This document shows positions 16,253 to 26,141 of a DNA stretch of 64,000 nucleotides, one piece after another. The DNA is from Bacteroidia bacterium (GTDB lineage: Bacteria > Bacteroidota > Bacteroidia > NS11-12g > UBA9320): positions 756,198-820,197 of the forward strand of contig JAGYJG010000001.1 of the NCBI GenBank assembly GCA_018402155.1, read 5' to 3'. Made by a program: the position numbers and the translations under genes. Each line of letters begins with the position of its first letter. The stretch's first letter is position 1. The notes beneath the pieces were generated by a model, which saw only the letters and a program-made list of their open reading frames with translations, searched no databases and was not told the origin of the DNA.

Positions 16253-18265
16253 ATGAATAATATGATAAACAGAGACATAAGTTGGCTTTCATTTAATGAG
16301 AGGGTATTGCAAGAGGCTCAAGATAAAACTGTTCCTCTCATAGAACGTATGCGTTTTTTGGGTATTTACTCTAATAATTTAGACGAATTTTTTAGAGTTC
16401 GAGTGGCTACTTCCATAAGGCTAGTTGCAGCTATGAGCGGAAAAGACGATGATTTGGTAGATATAACAAACCAGATTTTAGCAGATATTCAAAAGAAAGT
16501 CTTGGAACTTCAAACCAAATTTTATGCCACATACCAAGAAATTTTTGATGAACTAAAAATTCAAAATGTTTTTATTAAAAATGAACAAGAACTTACAGAA
16601 AATGAACAAAGCTTTGTTCGTACGTATTTTTTAAATGAGGTAGAATCTCTGATTACCCCTATTATACTCAGTAATATAAAAAAATTCCCTTACCTAAAGG
16701 ATAAGTCGGTCTACCTCTATATTTCTGCGCTTAAGAAAAATGATAAGCAACTGCAAGCGCTTATTGAACTGCCCACAGACTATCTTTCGCGATTTGTAGT
16801 GCTGCCAAGTGAAGATCAATCACAGAATATTATATACCTAGATGATATCATACGGTATAATATGCCTTACATCTTGCGCATTTTCGAACCTCAAAACATT
16901 GAATCATACATCCTAAAACTGACCAGAGATGCAGAACTAGACTTGGATGACGACTTTAGCGAAAGCTACTATGACCGGCTTAACAGAAGCCTGAGTAATA
17001 GACGAAAAGGTAAAGTTGTTCGCTTAGTTTACGATAGGCAAATGTCAGCAGATCAATTGGAGCAGATACTACAAAATATAAAATTAAGTGCACAGAATCA
17101 CCTAATACCCGGAGGCAAATATCACAATTTTAGAGATTTTATGGGTTTTCCGAGCTTGGGCAGAGAAGGCTTATGCTACGACAATCTTCTGCCAGTGGAT
17201 CACCGCGATATAGATGAAGGTAAGCCTATTTTGAAACAGATACTGGAGGAAGACAAGTTGATTCAGTTTCCATATCATTCATTTGATTATGTCATAGATC
17301 TGATACGCGAGGCCGCCATAGACCCTAAAGTTATGGCCATACACATGTCGCTTTACCGTGTAGCGCCCAAAAGCAAAATAATAAAAGCATTGAAAAATGC
17401 AGCAAGAAATGGCAAGCAGGTAAATGTAGTTATAGAATTGCTTGCGCGTTTTGACGAGGAGGCAAATCTAGAATGGAGCAAGCAACTACAAGAGGAAAAC
17501 ATTCATATAGAGTTTGGGCTAAAAGGCCTTAAAGTACACAGTAAATTGCTACTCATTCAGCGTATGAGCAAAGGGGAACAACGAAATGTAGCCTTCATCA
17601 GTACCGGAAATTTTCACGAAAAAACTGCTAAATTCTATGGTGATACAGCGTTGCTGACAGCGGATAGCCGAATAACTGATGAGGTAGCTCACGTGTTTCA
17701 AATTTTTGATAAACCTTATTTACCCTATGTTTTTAATCACTTACTTGTGGCACCTATCAATCTGCGAAAAGCGCTGTACTCACTTATAGACGAGCAGATT
17801 GCTTTGGCTCAAAATGGAGGAGATGGACATATTTTTATAAAAATAAACAACCTCGTAGATGAAGGCATGATTCACAAACTCAAGGAGGCTGCAGATCTTG
17901 GAGTACAAATGAGGCTAATGATAAGGGGCGTTTGCAGTATGGTACCCACTAAAAATATGGAAGTTCGAAGTATTGTGGGGAGATACTTGGAACACTCCCG
18001 ATTTTTTTGGTTTGGTACACAAGAAAATGCTAAAATATACCTCGGGTCTGCTGATTTGATGACCCGAAATCTAGATGTACGCGTAGAAGTGCTTACGCCA
18101 CTTTACCAGACCAAAATACAAAAAGAAGCTATACAGTATTTAGAACTTCAATGGCGCGATAATCAAAATGCCAGAATAGTTGATGATGCTCTTTCTAACA
18201 AGATGTACAAAAACGACCAAGCACCTTGCGATGCCCAACTTGAACTGTATAAGCTATTAATGTAG
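16253..18265 (+). CDS. ppk1: Polyphosphate kinase 1
   Basis: 670 residues. The N-terminal NRDISWLSFNERVLQEA, the head-domain LPVDHRDIDEGKP-type region, and the two phospholipase-D-like catalytic parts are present: LKVHSKLLL with His429 (the position of the phosphorylated histidine of the family) and STGNFHEKTAKFYGD with His455. The C-terminal LGSADLMTRNLDVRVEVLTPL is also typical. It makes polyphosphate from ATP reversibly. Two in-frame ATGs (16253 and 16262) are possible starts. It converges on a PafA-like phosphatase gene with only 39 bp between. Confidence 0.96.
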   Translation: MNNMINRDISWLSFNERVLQEAQDKTVPLIERMRFLGIYSNNLDEFFRVRVATSIRLVAAMSGKDDDLVDITNQILADIQKKVLELQTKFYATYQEIFDELKIQNVFIKNEQELTENEQSFVRTYFLNEVESLITPIILSNIKKFPYLKDKSVYLYISALKKNDKQLQALIELPTDYLSRFVVLPSEDQSQNIIYLDDIIRYNMPYILRIFEPQNIESYILKLTRDAELDLDDDFSESYYDRLNRSLSNRRKGKVVRLVYDRQMSADQLEQILQNIKLSAQNHLIPGGKYHNFRDFMGFPSLGREGLCYDNLLPVDHRDIDEGKPILKQILEEDKLIQFPYHSFDYVIDLIREAAIDPKVMAIHMSLYRVAPKSKIIKALKNAARNGKQVNVVIELLARFDEEANLEWSKQLQEENIHIEFGLKGLKVHSKLLLIQRMSKGEQRNVAFISTGNFHEKTAKFYGDTALLTADSRITDEVAHVFQIFDKPYLPYVFNHLLVAPINLRKALYSLIDEQIALAQNGGDGHIFIKINNLVDEGMIHKLKEAADLGVQMRLMIRGVCSMVPTKNMEVRSIVGRYLEHSRFFWFGTQENAKIYLGSADLMTRNLDVRVEVLTPLYQTKIQKEAIQYLELQWRDNQNARIVDDALSNKMYKNDQAPCDAQLELYKLLM

Positions 18266-18304
18266 AGCATTTATATTTACCTCAAAAACAATACAGATAT
18301 TGAG

Positions 18305-19957
18305 CTAAAGTAGTGGCGACAAGCTATTACCATCAAAATTTTCTTCTGTAGAAATACCTAGCATCTGTAAGATGGTAGGTACGATATCTACGGTTTGAAC
18401 ATTTTGTGTTATCTTCTTTCCTATAACATTTGGTTGTTTTATTAGTAATGGGACATGTCTGTCATAGCTATACGGCGAACCGTGGGTAGTACCATTTGAG
18501 CCCATATCAATGAGATAATTTTCTTTGGGTACTAGTTTTATAAAATAACCAAACTCGTCGCGATGACTGTTTCGCATTAAGGCTATAAATTCTTTGGAGC
18601 AGCTTGAGTCTTTGATATCTAAAAAGCTGTAAGCGTTCTCAATGTAATCTAATTTTTCTAATTGATTTGTTAGTTCGTAAATAACATCTTCGGTATTTAG
18701 ATAGGCGCCGCCTAGAGCCTCAAAGTTTGGTTCAACTCCGCCATAGTCAGCTTTTAAAATAATGTTTTGGTCTAATGAAAATTGACTTTTTAAGGTCTTT
18801 TCAATAGCCGCCAAGTCAGTTTTAAATTGCTCAGCTCCTATGCGCCTTGCATCTATACCCTGCGCTGCTAAATACTCTGGCATAGCAGCCACACCATGGT
18901 CTGAGGTAAGTACCAATATATAGTTGTCTTTTCCTACTGTATCATCTAATTTTTCTATGAATTGAGCTAGGTAAATGTCCATTTTATTGTAATAGTCTAA
19001 AACTTCATAGCTATTAGGCCCAAAATGATGACCAATGATATCAGCAGCAGATAAGCCAATGGTCAGCACATCGGTATGCTTCCCTTTTCCTAGTTGTTCA
19101 CTTATGATAAGTTGATGGGCAAATTCGAGCACAAAAGCGTCGCCATACGGCGTATTCCATAAAAAGGTACCTGGTTTATTGGCGGGAACTTTTAGGGTAT
19201 CAAAACTTGCTATGGTGTGTGGAAACCAAGGTAGAAATCTTCCGTTTTCTCGTTCAAAACTATCTGAACTGATAGATGGCAGGGTAGTAAAGGATGACTC
19301 TAGAATCCACCCTTGTTCAATTTCCTTTTCCATTTTGACAGCACCTGTGAAGGTTTTTACCCACTCAGGAAAATCTTCTGTATATTGGTCTGTACTTACC
19401 ATTTGGGTACTTACTGCGTCAAACCAAAATGCTCTATTAGCGTTTTTCCCACCCATTAGTATTGATGCTCTGTCTTTGAGAGCTACGCTGTATGTTTTTG
19501 AAAATTCATCTGCCTTTTTTATATAGTCTCCTAGCGTATTTTTGAGCAGATACTTAGCACTTACTTTATTGAGCTGGCAGTCTTCTATGCCTACAAATTG
19601 CACTGACGTATCTTCTATACTATAGTGTTTGTAGCCTAGTTTTCGGTTGTATACGGTATTATCAATGATGCCATTATTGCTGGGAAAGTACCCCGTTGCT
19701 AACGTAGCGTGACCAGCAGCAGTAGTAGTAGTGGCGTGGTTGTGATAAGCATTACTGAATACATGTGCACTGTCTAGTAGGTATTTAAATCCAGCCTCTA
19801 ATTGTGGATTAAAACGGGTTAGATATTCACTCTTCATCTGGTCTATACTAATAAGAACTACTAACTTGGCTTTTTTGGATTTTTGTGGCTTGTTTTGGCA
19901 AGCGGTTATGGTCAGAATTAACAGTATCGAGCAAAGAAGTACAAATGATTTTTTCAT
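18305..19957 (-). CDS. PafA-like alkaline phosphatase family lipoprotein
   Basis: 550 residues from the ATG at 19957. An N-terminal lipobox-like segment ends at ITAC, so it is probably a lipoprotein. The metal site and nucleophile region VLISIDQMKSEYL and NHATTTTAAGHATLATG show the Thr nucleophile of PafA-type enzymes instead of Ser. DIIGHHFGP and TSDHGVAAMPEYL supply further metal ligands. It releases phosphate from organic esters in the periplasm. Convergent with ppk1, which fits a phosphate theme but not a shared transcript. Confidence 0.87.
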   Translation of the reverse strand: MKKSFVLLCSILLILTITACQNKPQKSKKAKLVVLISIDQMKSEYLTRFNPQLEAGFKYLLDSAHVFSNAYHNHATTTTAAGHATLATGYFPSNNGIIDNTVYNRKLGYKHYSIEDTSVQFVGIEDCQLNKVSAKYLLKNTLGDYIKKADEFSKTYSVALKDRASILMGGKNANRAFWFDAVSTQMVSTDQYTEDFPEWVKTFTGAVKMEKEIEQGWILESSFTTLPSISSDSFERENGRFLPWFPHTIASFDTLKVPANKPGTFLWNTPYGDAFVLEFAHQLIISEQLGKGKHTDVLTIGLSAADIIGHHFGPNSYEVLDYYNKMDIYLAQFIEKLDDTVGKDNYILVLTSDHGVAAMPEYLAAQGIDARRIGAEQFKTDLAAIEKTLKSQFSLDQNIILKADYGGVEPNFEALGGAYLNTEDVIYELTNQLEKLDYIENAYSFLDIKDSSCSKEFIALMRNSHRDEFGYFIKLVPKENYLIDMGSNGTTHGSPYSYDRHVPLLIKQPNVIGKKITQNVQTVDIVPTILQMLGISTEENFDGNSLSPLL

Positions 19958-20029
19958 TGTACAAATAAACGAATGCAATGTTGTGTTAATGTAAATTTAA
20001 CTAGAAATTTTATGGAATTGATTTGTTTC

Positions 20030-20060
20030 TTGTCTTAATAGAAATACTTCATCATATTTG
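20030..20060 (+). promoter_or_regulatory. Promoter of the first TonB-dependent receptor
   Basis: TTG at 20030-20032, a 20-nt spacer and CATATTTG at 20053-20060 (one mismatch, T to C at position 1). The ATG at 20064 follows 3 nt later, suggesting a leaderless message. Confidence 0.5.
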
Positions 20061-20063
20061 CGC

Positions 20064-22364
20064 ATGCTTAAAATATGCCTACTTGCAGTTGGGCTACTTA
20101 TATCCTTAAACTCTATAGCTCAGCGTATTGCCACTGGTAAAGTAGTAGATCAGCATGAGAATGCTGTGAGTAATGTACGCATACAGGAACGAGGTACGGC
20201 AAATGTGACATATAGTCAAGGTGATGGGACATACTTATTATCTTATTTTGATAGTGAAATACCCATAATTTTTTCTCACGAAGATTTTGATACGGTTGTG
20301 CTTAAACTCAATCCTCAAAGCACTACTACAGTTTTTTTATCGCTTAAGTGGAATTCAAATAGCTATAATCTTGGCTTCTTGGCGGGATTTACTGATTTTA
20401 CGCACAAGAACACAAATAAAAACTTACAAAATATGCCCTATTTCTTGGGTGAATCAGATGTAAATAGACAGCTGCAAATGTTGCCTGGTATAGAGCAAGG
20501 GCGTGAGGGATATAGCAATTTATTTGTGAGAGGCGGCGAGGCTGACCAAAACTTGATGCTTTATAATGGAACTCCGATATACAATAGCAATCATATTTAT
20601 GGTATATCTTCTGTTTTTCATCACCGAAGTATTAAAAATACTGCAGTTTATAAGGGTGTAGCACCGGCAAGATACGGAGGTAGAGCGTCTTCTTATATTG
20701 ATTTATCAAGCGAAAAAAATGCAAAATTTAGCAGTTTTAGTGGAGAGTTTGAGATGACCCCGCTCAATGCAGGTATATATCTTTCGAATATTCAAAAAGA
20801 TAAAAAGTATTTTACGATTTCAGCGCGTCGATCATGGATAGATCTGTTGCTACCTACCGAAACACGAGAAAATTCCATCAATACTAATATTTATGATTTG
20901 CAACTGAATATGGGCAAAACGTTAAAAAATAAAGATAAAGTAGATTTTAGCTTTATGTCTACTAGAGATTTGTATTTTATTGCTTTTGCTGGCCAAGACA
21001 GCAACAATATAGTTACCTCGCAAGCTGGATTTAAACAAAAATGGTCGAATATATTGGCGTCTGTAAAATATTCCTCTCAGCTAAACACTAAAACAACTGT
21101 GGAGAATACAGCATATTATAGTGGATATAGAGCCTCTACTGCCATTGAGCAACAATTGTTCACTTTGAGGGCGCAGGGAGCTACATCTCTTCCCACCCAA
21201 AAAGAAGAAAGTGTTAGCGGTATACGCGACATAGGACTTCAAAGTCACTTCACTTATTTGTTTGAAAATAAGCATCAACTTAGTTTTGGAATACAAAGTG
21301 CTACTCGCCTTTTTCAGGTGGGAAGACGGGAGTACAGCTCTGTAAATTATCCCTCAATAAGTGATGTTTTTGTTTTAACGGGTACACCCAAATACGATGC
21401 TACTCAGGAAATAGCGCTCTATGCCGAAGATGATTTTAGAGTGAATGATAATACTATCTTAAATATGGGAGTACGCCAAGTGTTTTTTGTAAATGACAAA
21501 AAAGTATTTGTTGGCTTTGAACCTCGTATACACGGCACGTTTTATTTGAAAAACAGTGATGTTTTTAAGCTCGGTTACAATAGACACAATCAGTATGTAA
21601 GCCAACTAAATTTGGGTACTATAGGCTCCCCTTCAAATATTTGGGTGCCTGCTACAAAACTCATTTTACCTCAGAAAATGGATATTCTTGAAGCTGCATA
21701 TGAGCGCAAATTAGGTAAATTTTTTGCAGGTACTATAAATGGTTTTTACAAGAGATTGCAAAATCTTAATTTGGTAAATAACCTGAGTGATGCCAGCGAT
21801 CCTAGCATAGATTGGCAGTCTAGTGTGACTCAAGGCACAGGTCAAGTCTATGGAGTAGAGCTCATGTTGCAACGATCAAGTGGCTATTTTAATGGATGGA
21901 TAAGCTACGCCTACAGTAAGAGTACTAGAAATTTTCAGGAACTATTTGCCCAAGATTTTGACTTTACTTACGACAGGCCGCACATGCTAAAAATTCATGC
22001 AAACTATACTGATGAAAATGCGGATTGGAATTTTGGATTTAATATAGTAGTTGGCAGTGGTCAGCTGTTTACATTGCCTATAGGTAAGTTTAGAGATATA
22101 AATGATGAAATACAATTGGAATACAATACGCTGAACAATTATAGAAGTCCGTTGTATACGCGCCTAGATCTTAGTTTGGTTCGGCTAAAACCTAATTTCG
22201 GTCTAAATCAAGAATGGAGATTTTATCTCTATAACGCCCTAGGAAATAGAAACCCACTAAACATTTCTGTAGATTTTGAAGGCAATAGTAATTTTAATGC
22301 GTTACAAATAAATAGAGCTTACCTAGCTTATGTACCAGGTATAGCATATATCGTAAAATTTTAG
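20064..22364 (+). CDS. TonB-dependent receptor with carboxypeptidase-like N-domain
   Basis: 766 residues: signal peptide (AQRIATG follows), a carboxypeptidase D regulatory-like domain (GKVVDQHENAVSNVRIQERG, residues about 22-95), then a plug (LLPGIEQGREGYSNLFVRGGEADQNLMLYNGTPIYN) and a C-terminal 22-strand-type barrel ending in an aromatic-rich strand and terminal Phe. These receptors import substrates across the outer membrane using TonB energy. The substrate is unknown. The ATG at 20064 is preferred to TTG at 20058, which is inside the -7 box. Confidence 0.92.
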   Translation: MLKICLLAVGLLISLNSIAQRIATGKVVDQHENAVSNVRIQERGTANVTYSQGDGTYLLSYFDSEIPIIFSHEDFDTVVLKLNPQSTTTVFLSLKWNSNSYNLGFLAGFTDFTHKNTNKNLQNMPYFLGESDVNRQLQMLPGIEQGREGYSNLFVRGGEADQNLMLYNGTPIYNSNHIYGISSVFHHRSIKNTAVYKGVAPARYGGRASSYIDLSSEKNAKFSSFSGEFEMTPLNAGIYLSNIQKDKKYFTISARRSWIDLLLPTETRENSINTNIYDLQLNMGKTLKNKDKVDFSFMSTRDLYFIAFAGQDSNNIVTSQAGFKQKWSNILASVKYSSQLNTKTTVENTAYYSGYRASTAIEQQLFTLRAQGATSLPTQKEESVSGIRDIGLQSHFTYLFENKHQLSFGIQSATRLFQVGRREYSSVNYPSISDVFVLTGTPKYDATQEIALYAEDDFRVNDNTILNMGVRQVFFVNDKKVFVGFEPRIHGTFYLKNSDVFKLGYNRHNQYVSQLNLGTIGSPSNIWVPATKLILPQKMDILEAAYERKLGKFFAGTINGFYKRLQNLNLVNNLSDASDPSIDWQSSVTQGTGQVYGVELMLQRSSGYFNGWISYAYSKSTRNFQELFAQDFDFTYDRPHMLKIHANYTDENADWNFGFNIVVGSGQLFTLPIGKFRDINDEIQLEYNTLNNYRSPLYTRLDLSLVRLKPNFGLNQEWRFYLYNALGNRNPLNISVDFEGNSNFNALQINRAYLAYVPGIAYIVKF

Positions 22365-22373
22365 GACACGAAA

Positions 22374-23279
22374 ATGAGAATAAGACAAATATATAATACG
22401 AAAATAATGGGACTTGTCTTAATGTGCAGCTTGCTAGCCTTAAACTCTTGCTTGCAAGATACCATACGTCCTAATATTTTGCAGGACTATAATCCCAAAC
22501 TTGTGCTAAATGGTACGTTCAGCGCAGATTCTGAACTTTTTATAACTGCAAGACCTAGCGTTTCTATTCTTGATAGTACTTTTCCTGGAGGATTGAATAA
22601 TGTGAAAATTACCTATACTACCAGCAAAGATGATAGAGGGTCTTTTATTTATGATCTATTTTCTGAGGGATACACTAGCAGTTTGACCTTAAAACCTGGA
22701 GATATTTTGAGAGTTCGCGGCGAGCATCCTGATTTTCCAACGGTGTTTTGTGAGGTGAGAATTCCTGATGCTGTGCCGAGTAGTGCAATCTTAGTGCCAA
22801 ATGGGGGTATAGATACCAGTGGATTGGAAGGAGATTTAATTTCGCTGACTTTTACTGATAAACCTGGGCAAAAAAATTACTATAGATTACAAGTACTTTA
22901 TTGGAACGGATTTGCGTTTATTCCGATTTTAAATCCTCGTACAGATCCTAGTCTTGCGGAGTTCAATTCTTTGCGATTGCAAGATAACTCGATTTTATTT
23001 ACGGATGATTTATTTGATGGTAAAGAGAAAACGACAGCTATCGTAGCTACTAACGGGCTTACTTTTGGGTTACCTCAAAATCAAGATAAATACAAGATAG
23101 AATTTGCTTCAGTATCATCTGATTACTACGAGTATTTTGCATCACTTGATAGAGCAGTTGAGGCCAAAGAGGTTACTTTTCAAGGGGGATTCAATAATGC
23201 CGTAGTAATACATAGCAACGTCAATAACGGCTTGGGAATATTGGCCACAGAATGGCGCTCAGATTTTACATTGAAATAA
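22374..23279 (+). CDS. DUF4249 domain-containing lipoprotein
   Basis: 301 residues with a lipobox (SLLALNSCLQD). It has the DUF4249 layout: an N-terminal beta domain (KLVLNGTFSADSELFITARPSVSILDS) and a C-terminal region with SSDYYEYFASLDRAVEA. This family is almost always encoded beside a TonB-dependent receptor in Bacteroidota and probably caps or feeds it at the outer membrane. It lies 9 bp after one receptor and 32 bp before a second. Confidence 0.88.
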   Translation: MRIRQIYNTKIMGLVLMCSLLALNSCLQDTIRPNILQDYNPKLVLNGTFSADSELFITARPSVSILDSTFPGGLNNVKITYTTSKDDRGSFIYDLFSEGYTSSLTLKPGDILRVRGEHPDFPTVFCEVRIPDAVPSSAILVPNGGIDTSGLEGDLISLTFTDKPGQKNYYRLQVLYWNGFAFIPILNPRTDPSLAEFNSLRLQDNSILFTDDLFDGKEKTTAIVATNGLTFGLPQNQDKYKIEFASVSSDYYEYFASLDRAVEAKEVTFQGGFNNAVVIHSNVNNGLGILATEWRSDFTLK

Positions 23280-23311
23280 TAAACGGTTTCTAAAACCAAA
23301 AAAAGAATTAA

Positions 23312-25627
23312 ATGGTAAAAAAAATATCCCTCTTAGCCTTGTTATGTTTGACTATACTCAGCGCAAACGCACAGATGTCAACGTTGCGTGGATTTGTTTA
23401 CAATAAGGAAACAGGAGAACCAATTGTATCAGCACAAGTTACTTTCACCTCTATAAAACAAGGAGCTTATACAGATGACCGCGGTTTGTTTTCCATTGTC
23501 AACATACCTCCAGGAAAATATACAGCAATTGCAACATTGGTGGGGTACGACAGCTCAGTAGCTCAGATTGAGCTGAGAGAAAATGAAGTACTGGCACAAA
23601 ATTTTTATCTCAATATAGCCAGTAATACTTTAGGTACTGTTCAGGTATCTGGAGAGAGATTACGAAAATCTAAAGAAATAAATATTTCTAAAACTACTAT
23701 AAAACCAAAGCAACTTACTAAATTCCCTTCAGTAGGAGGTGAGCCGGACTTAGTACAATATCTGCAGGTATTGCCTGGAGTTGTTTTTTCGGGAGATCAA
23801 GGCGGACAGTTGTACATACGGGGTGGAAGCCCCGTGATGAATCGAGTAATGCTAGATGGACTTACTATTTATAATCCGTTTCATAGCATTGGACTATTCT
23901 CGGTTTTTGATAGTGATATATTAAAATCAGTAGATGTATATTCTGCAGGTTTTAATGCGGAGTACGGAGGAAGAATATCTGCTATAGTAGATGTTAAAAC
24001 AAGGGATGGAAATAAAAATGAACTTGCAGGAAAGGTTAATGCTAGCCCATTTAGCTCAAAATTACTACTTGAAGGTCCACTAAAAAAATACCAACAAGAC
24101 AAGGGTAGCAGTAGTTTTATTTTGTCTTATAAAAACTCTTACCTTAATAGAACTTCGCCCACACTATATTCCTATGCTGCAGATGGTAATTTGCCTTATT
24201 CATTTAGCGATTTGTATGGCAAAATATCAGTAAACTCATCTAAAGGAAGTAATATTAGCTTTTATGGATTTGACTTTACAGATGATGTAGCCTTTGAGCA
24301 GTCAGCGGCGTACCGCTGGAAGTCTAGTGGATTGGGAACCAAATTTTTATTAATACCAGGGGGTAGTCAAACGATAATAGATGGAAGTGTGACGTATAGC
24401 GGCTATGAAATAACCCAAACAGAACTCGATCAAAAACCAAGACGCTCATCGATAGACGGGTTTAATGTGAATCTCAACTTCTCTCGGTTTTTAGGAGAAT
24501 CAGACAGACTGAAATACGGAATAGAAATGAATGGATTTTCTACTGATTTTGAAATTTTCAATAGCCTGAATCGTAAAATTTCGCAAAAAGAAAATACCAG
24601 TGAAGTCAGTGCTTTTGTCAACTACCTCAAAAATTTTAATAAAAGGTTTTTGCTCGAAACAGGCCTTCGATTGCAACGTTATGCCAGTCTTTCTGAAACC
24701 AGCCTTGAGCCGCGCGTTGGTATGAAGTACAATATAAATACCCGGTGGAGGCTTAAAGGCAGTGCAGGTATGTACTCTCAAAACCTGATGAGTGCCGTGA
24801 GCGATAGAGACGTAGTTAATTTATTTTATGGTTTTTTAAGTGGGCCAGCAGATCTACCAAGTACTTTTTTAGGTGAGCCAGTTACTTCTAAACTCCAAAA
24901 AGCTAGGCACGCAGTATTTGGAGTGGAGTTTGATATAAATGCATCCTCTGAAGTTAACGTAGAGGGATACATAAAACAATTTACACAGATAACGAACATC
25001 AATCGGGATAAAATTTTTGATGATGTTAAGCAGAATGAAGAAAGACCAGAATACCTCAAAGGTAACTATGTTGTAGAAAACGGGGAAGCATATGGTTTTG
25101 ATGTAACGTATAGGTACGAGACTAAAAAACTCTATGTGTGGACGGTATATTCATTTAATATTGTAAATAGGTTTGACGGTATACGCCAGTATCAGCCACA
25201 CTTTGATAGGCGCCACAATATGAATGTTGTAACGTCTTATGATTTTGGAAAAAATAGCCAATGGTCTTCTAGTATACGATGGAATTTTGGTTCTGGCTTT
25301 CCATTTACGCTCACCCAAGGGTTTTATGAACAGTTAGACTTTAGTGGTGGAGCAAGTACAGATTTTCTGTCAGAAAATGGTGATTTGGGCATAAACTATG
25401 CTGAAATAAATCAAGGAAGATTGCCCTATTATCATCGCCTAGATGCATCTGCTACTAGAAAGTTTGAATGGAAAAATAAAAAAGAAAAGGTGCGAAAAGC
25501 TGAGCTTATTTTCTCGATTACTAATGTGTACAATAGAGAAAACATATTCTATTTTGACCGTGTCAATTACAGGCGCGAAAACCAATTACCAATTTTGCCT
25601 AGCATTAGCGCCAGTTACTCGTTTTAG
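23312..25627 (+). CDS. TonB-dependent receptor with carboxypeptidase-like N-domain
   Basis: 771 residues: signal peptide ending at ANAQ, a regulatory-like beta domain (LRGFVYNKETGEPIVSAQVTF, IPPGKYTAIATLVGYDSS), the plug (LQVLPGVVFSGDQGGQLYIRGGSPVMNRVMLDGLTIYNP) and a barrel that ends ILPSISASYSF with the terminal Phe typical of outer-membrane proteins. It is clearly a relative of the receptor at 20064, and the DUF4249 lipoprotein lies between them. Substrate unknown. Confidence 0.93.
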   Translation: MVKKISLLALLCLTILSANAQMSTLRGFVYNKETGEPIVSAQVTFTSIKQGAYTDDRGLFSIVNIPPGKYTAIATLVGYDSSVAQIELRENEVLAQNFYLNIASNTLGTVQVSGERLRKSKEINISKTTIKPKQLTKFPSVGGEPDLVQYLQVLPGVVFSGDQGGQLYIRGGSPVMNRVMLDGLTIYNPFHSIGLFSVFDSDILKSVDVYSAGFNAEYGGRISAIVDVKTRDGNKNELAGKVNASPFSSKLLLEGPLKKYQQDKGSSSFILSYKNSYLNRTSPTLYSYAADGNLPYSFSDLYGKISVNSSKGSNISFYGFDFTDDVAFEQSAAYRWKSSGLGTKFLLIPGGSQTIIDGSVTYSGYEITQTELDQKPRRSSIDGFNVNLNFSRFLGESDRLKYGIEMNGFSTDFEIFNSLNRKISQKENTSEVSAFVNYLKNFNKRFLLETGLRLQRYASLSETSLEPRVGMKYNINTRWRLKGSAGMYSQNLMSAVSDRDVVNLFYGFLSGPADLPSTFLGEPVTSKLQKARHAVFGVEFDINASSEVNVEGYIKQFTQITNINRDKIFDDVKQNEERPEYLKGNYVVENGEAYGFDVTYRYETKKLYVWTVYSFNIVNRFDGIRQYQPHFDRRHNMNVVTSYDFGKNSQWSSSIRWNFGSGFPFTLTQGFYEQLDFSGGASTDFLSENGDLGINYAEINQGRLPYYHRLDASATRKFEWKNKKEKVRKAELIFSITNVYNRENIFYFDRVNYRRENQLPILPSISASYSF

Positions 25628-25737
25628 TTATGCTAATGCAAGTAGAGCTTCTCTGTCATAACGTACCAAAAAAAATACAAAAATACTTCAGTCTTGGTCT
25701 ATTCCGATTTTTTTATGGAAACGCTATTTGATTTGTT

Positions 25738-25974
25738 TCAAATCATTTCCATCGGAGAGGAAGAGCAGGACTCTTCCATAATTATTTGTACCGAAGTAGG
25801 ATTTGGTTTTTCTAAAACTGTATCTAAAAGCAATAATTGAGAGATTATATCTTTAAATGCTTTACTTAGTTTTGGGTCAGCTTTTACGGTATTCATCAAT
25901 TGCCTATGCCGGTCTGGGGGCAATTCGTTGTAGGCTAGAAGTATAAGGTCGTTTTGAGTAATGTCTTTTATCAT
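25738..25974 (-). CDS. Small acidic protein of unknown function
   Basis: 78 residues (IKDITQNDLILLAYNELPPDRHRQLMNTVKADPKLSKAFKDI). The sequence DLILLAYNELPPDRHRQL looks like the N-terminal helix pair of anti-sigma-factor-like proteins, but the zinc ligands are missing. Similar short proteins seem common in Bacteroidota; their role is unknown. It stands alone, with 110 bp and 167 bp non-coding on either side and no promoter box recognised. Confidence 0.6.
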   Translation of the reverse strand: MIKDITQNDLILLAYNELPPDRHRQLMNTVKADPKLSKAFKDIISQLLLLDTVLEKPNPTSVQIIMEESCSSSPMEMI

Positions 25975-26141
25975 ATTCTGTCTTTCTGATATTTTAACGG
26001 TATATTATATCTCTGTAGTATTAGTTTATATAAGTTTTTTTGGAAAAAAAATAGGATGAACTATTACAGATTTATTAGCTATTTTTTGGGTCTATTGATA
26101 CAGATATTTTGAAAAATTTTCGAAAAAATTCTATTGGATCA

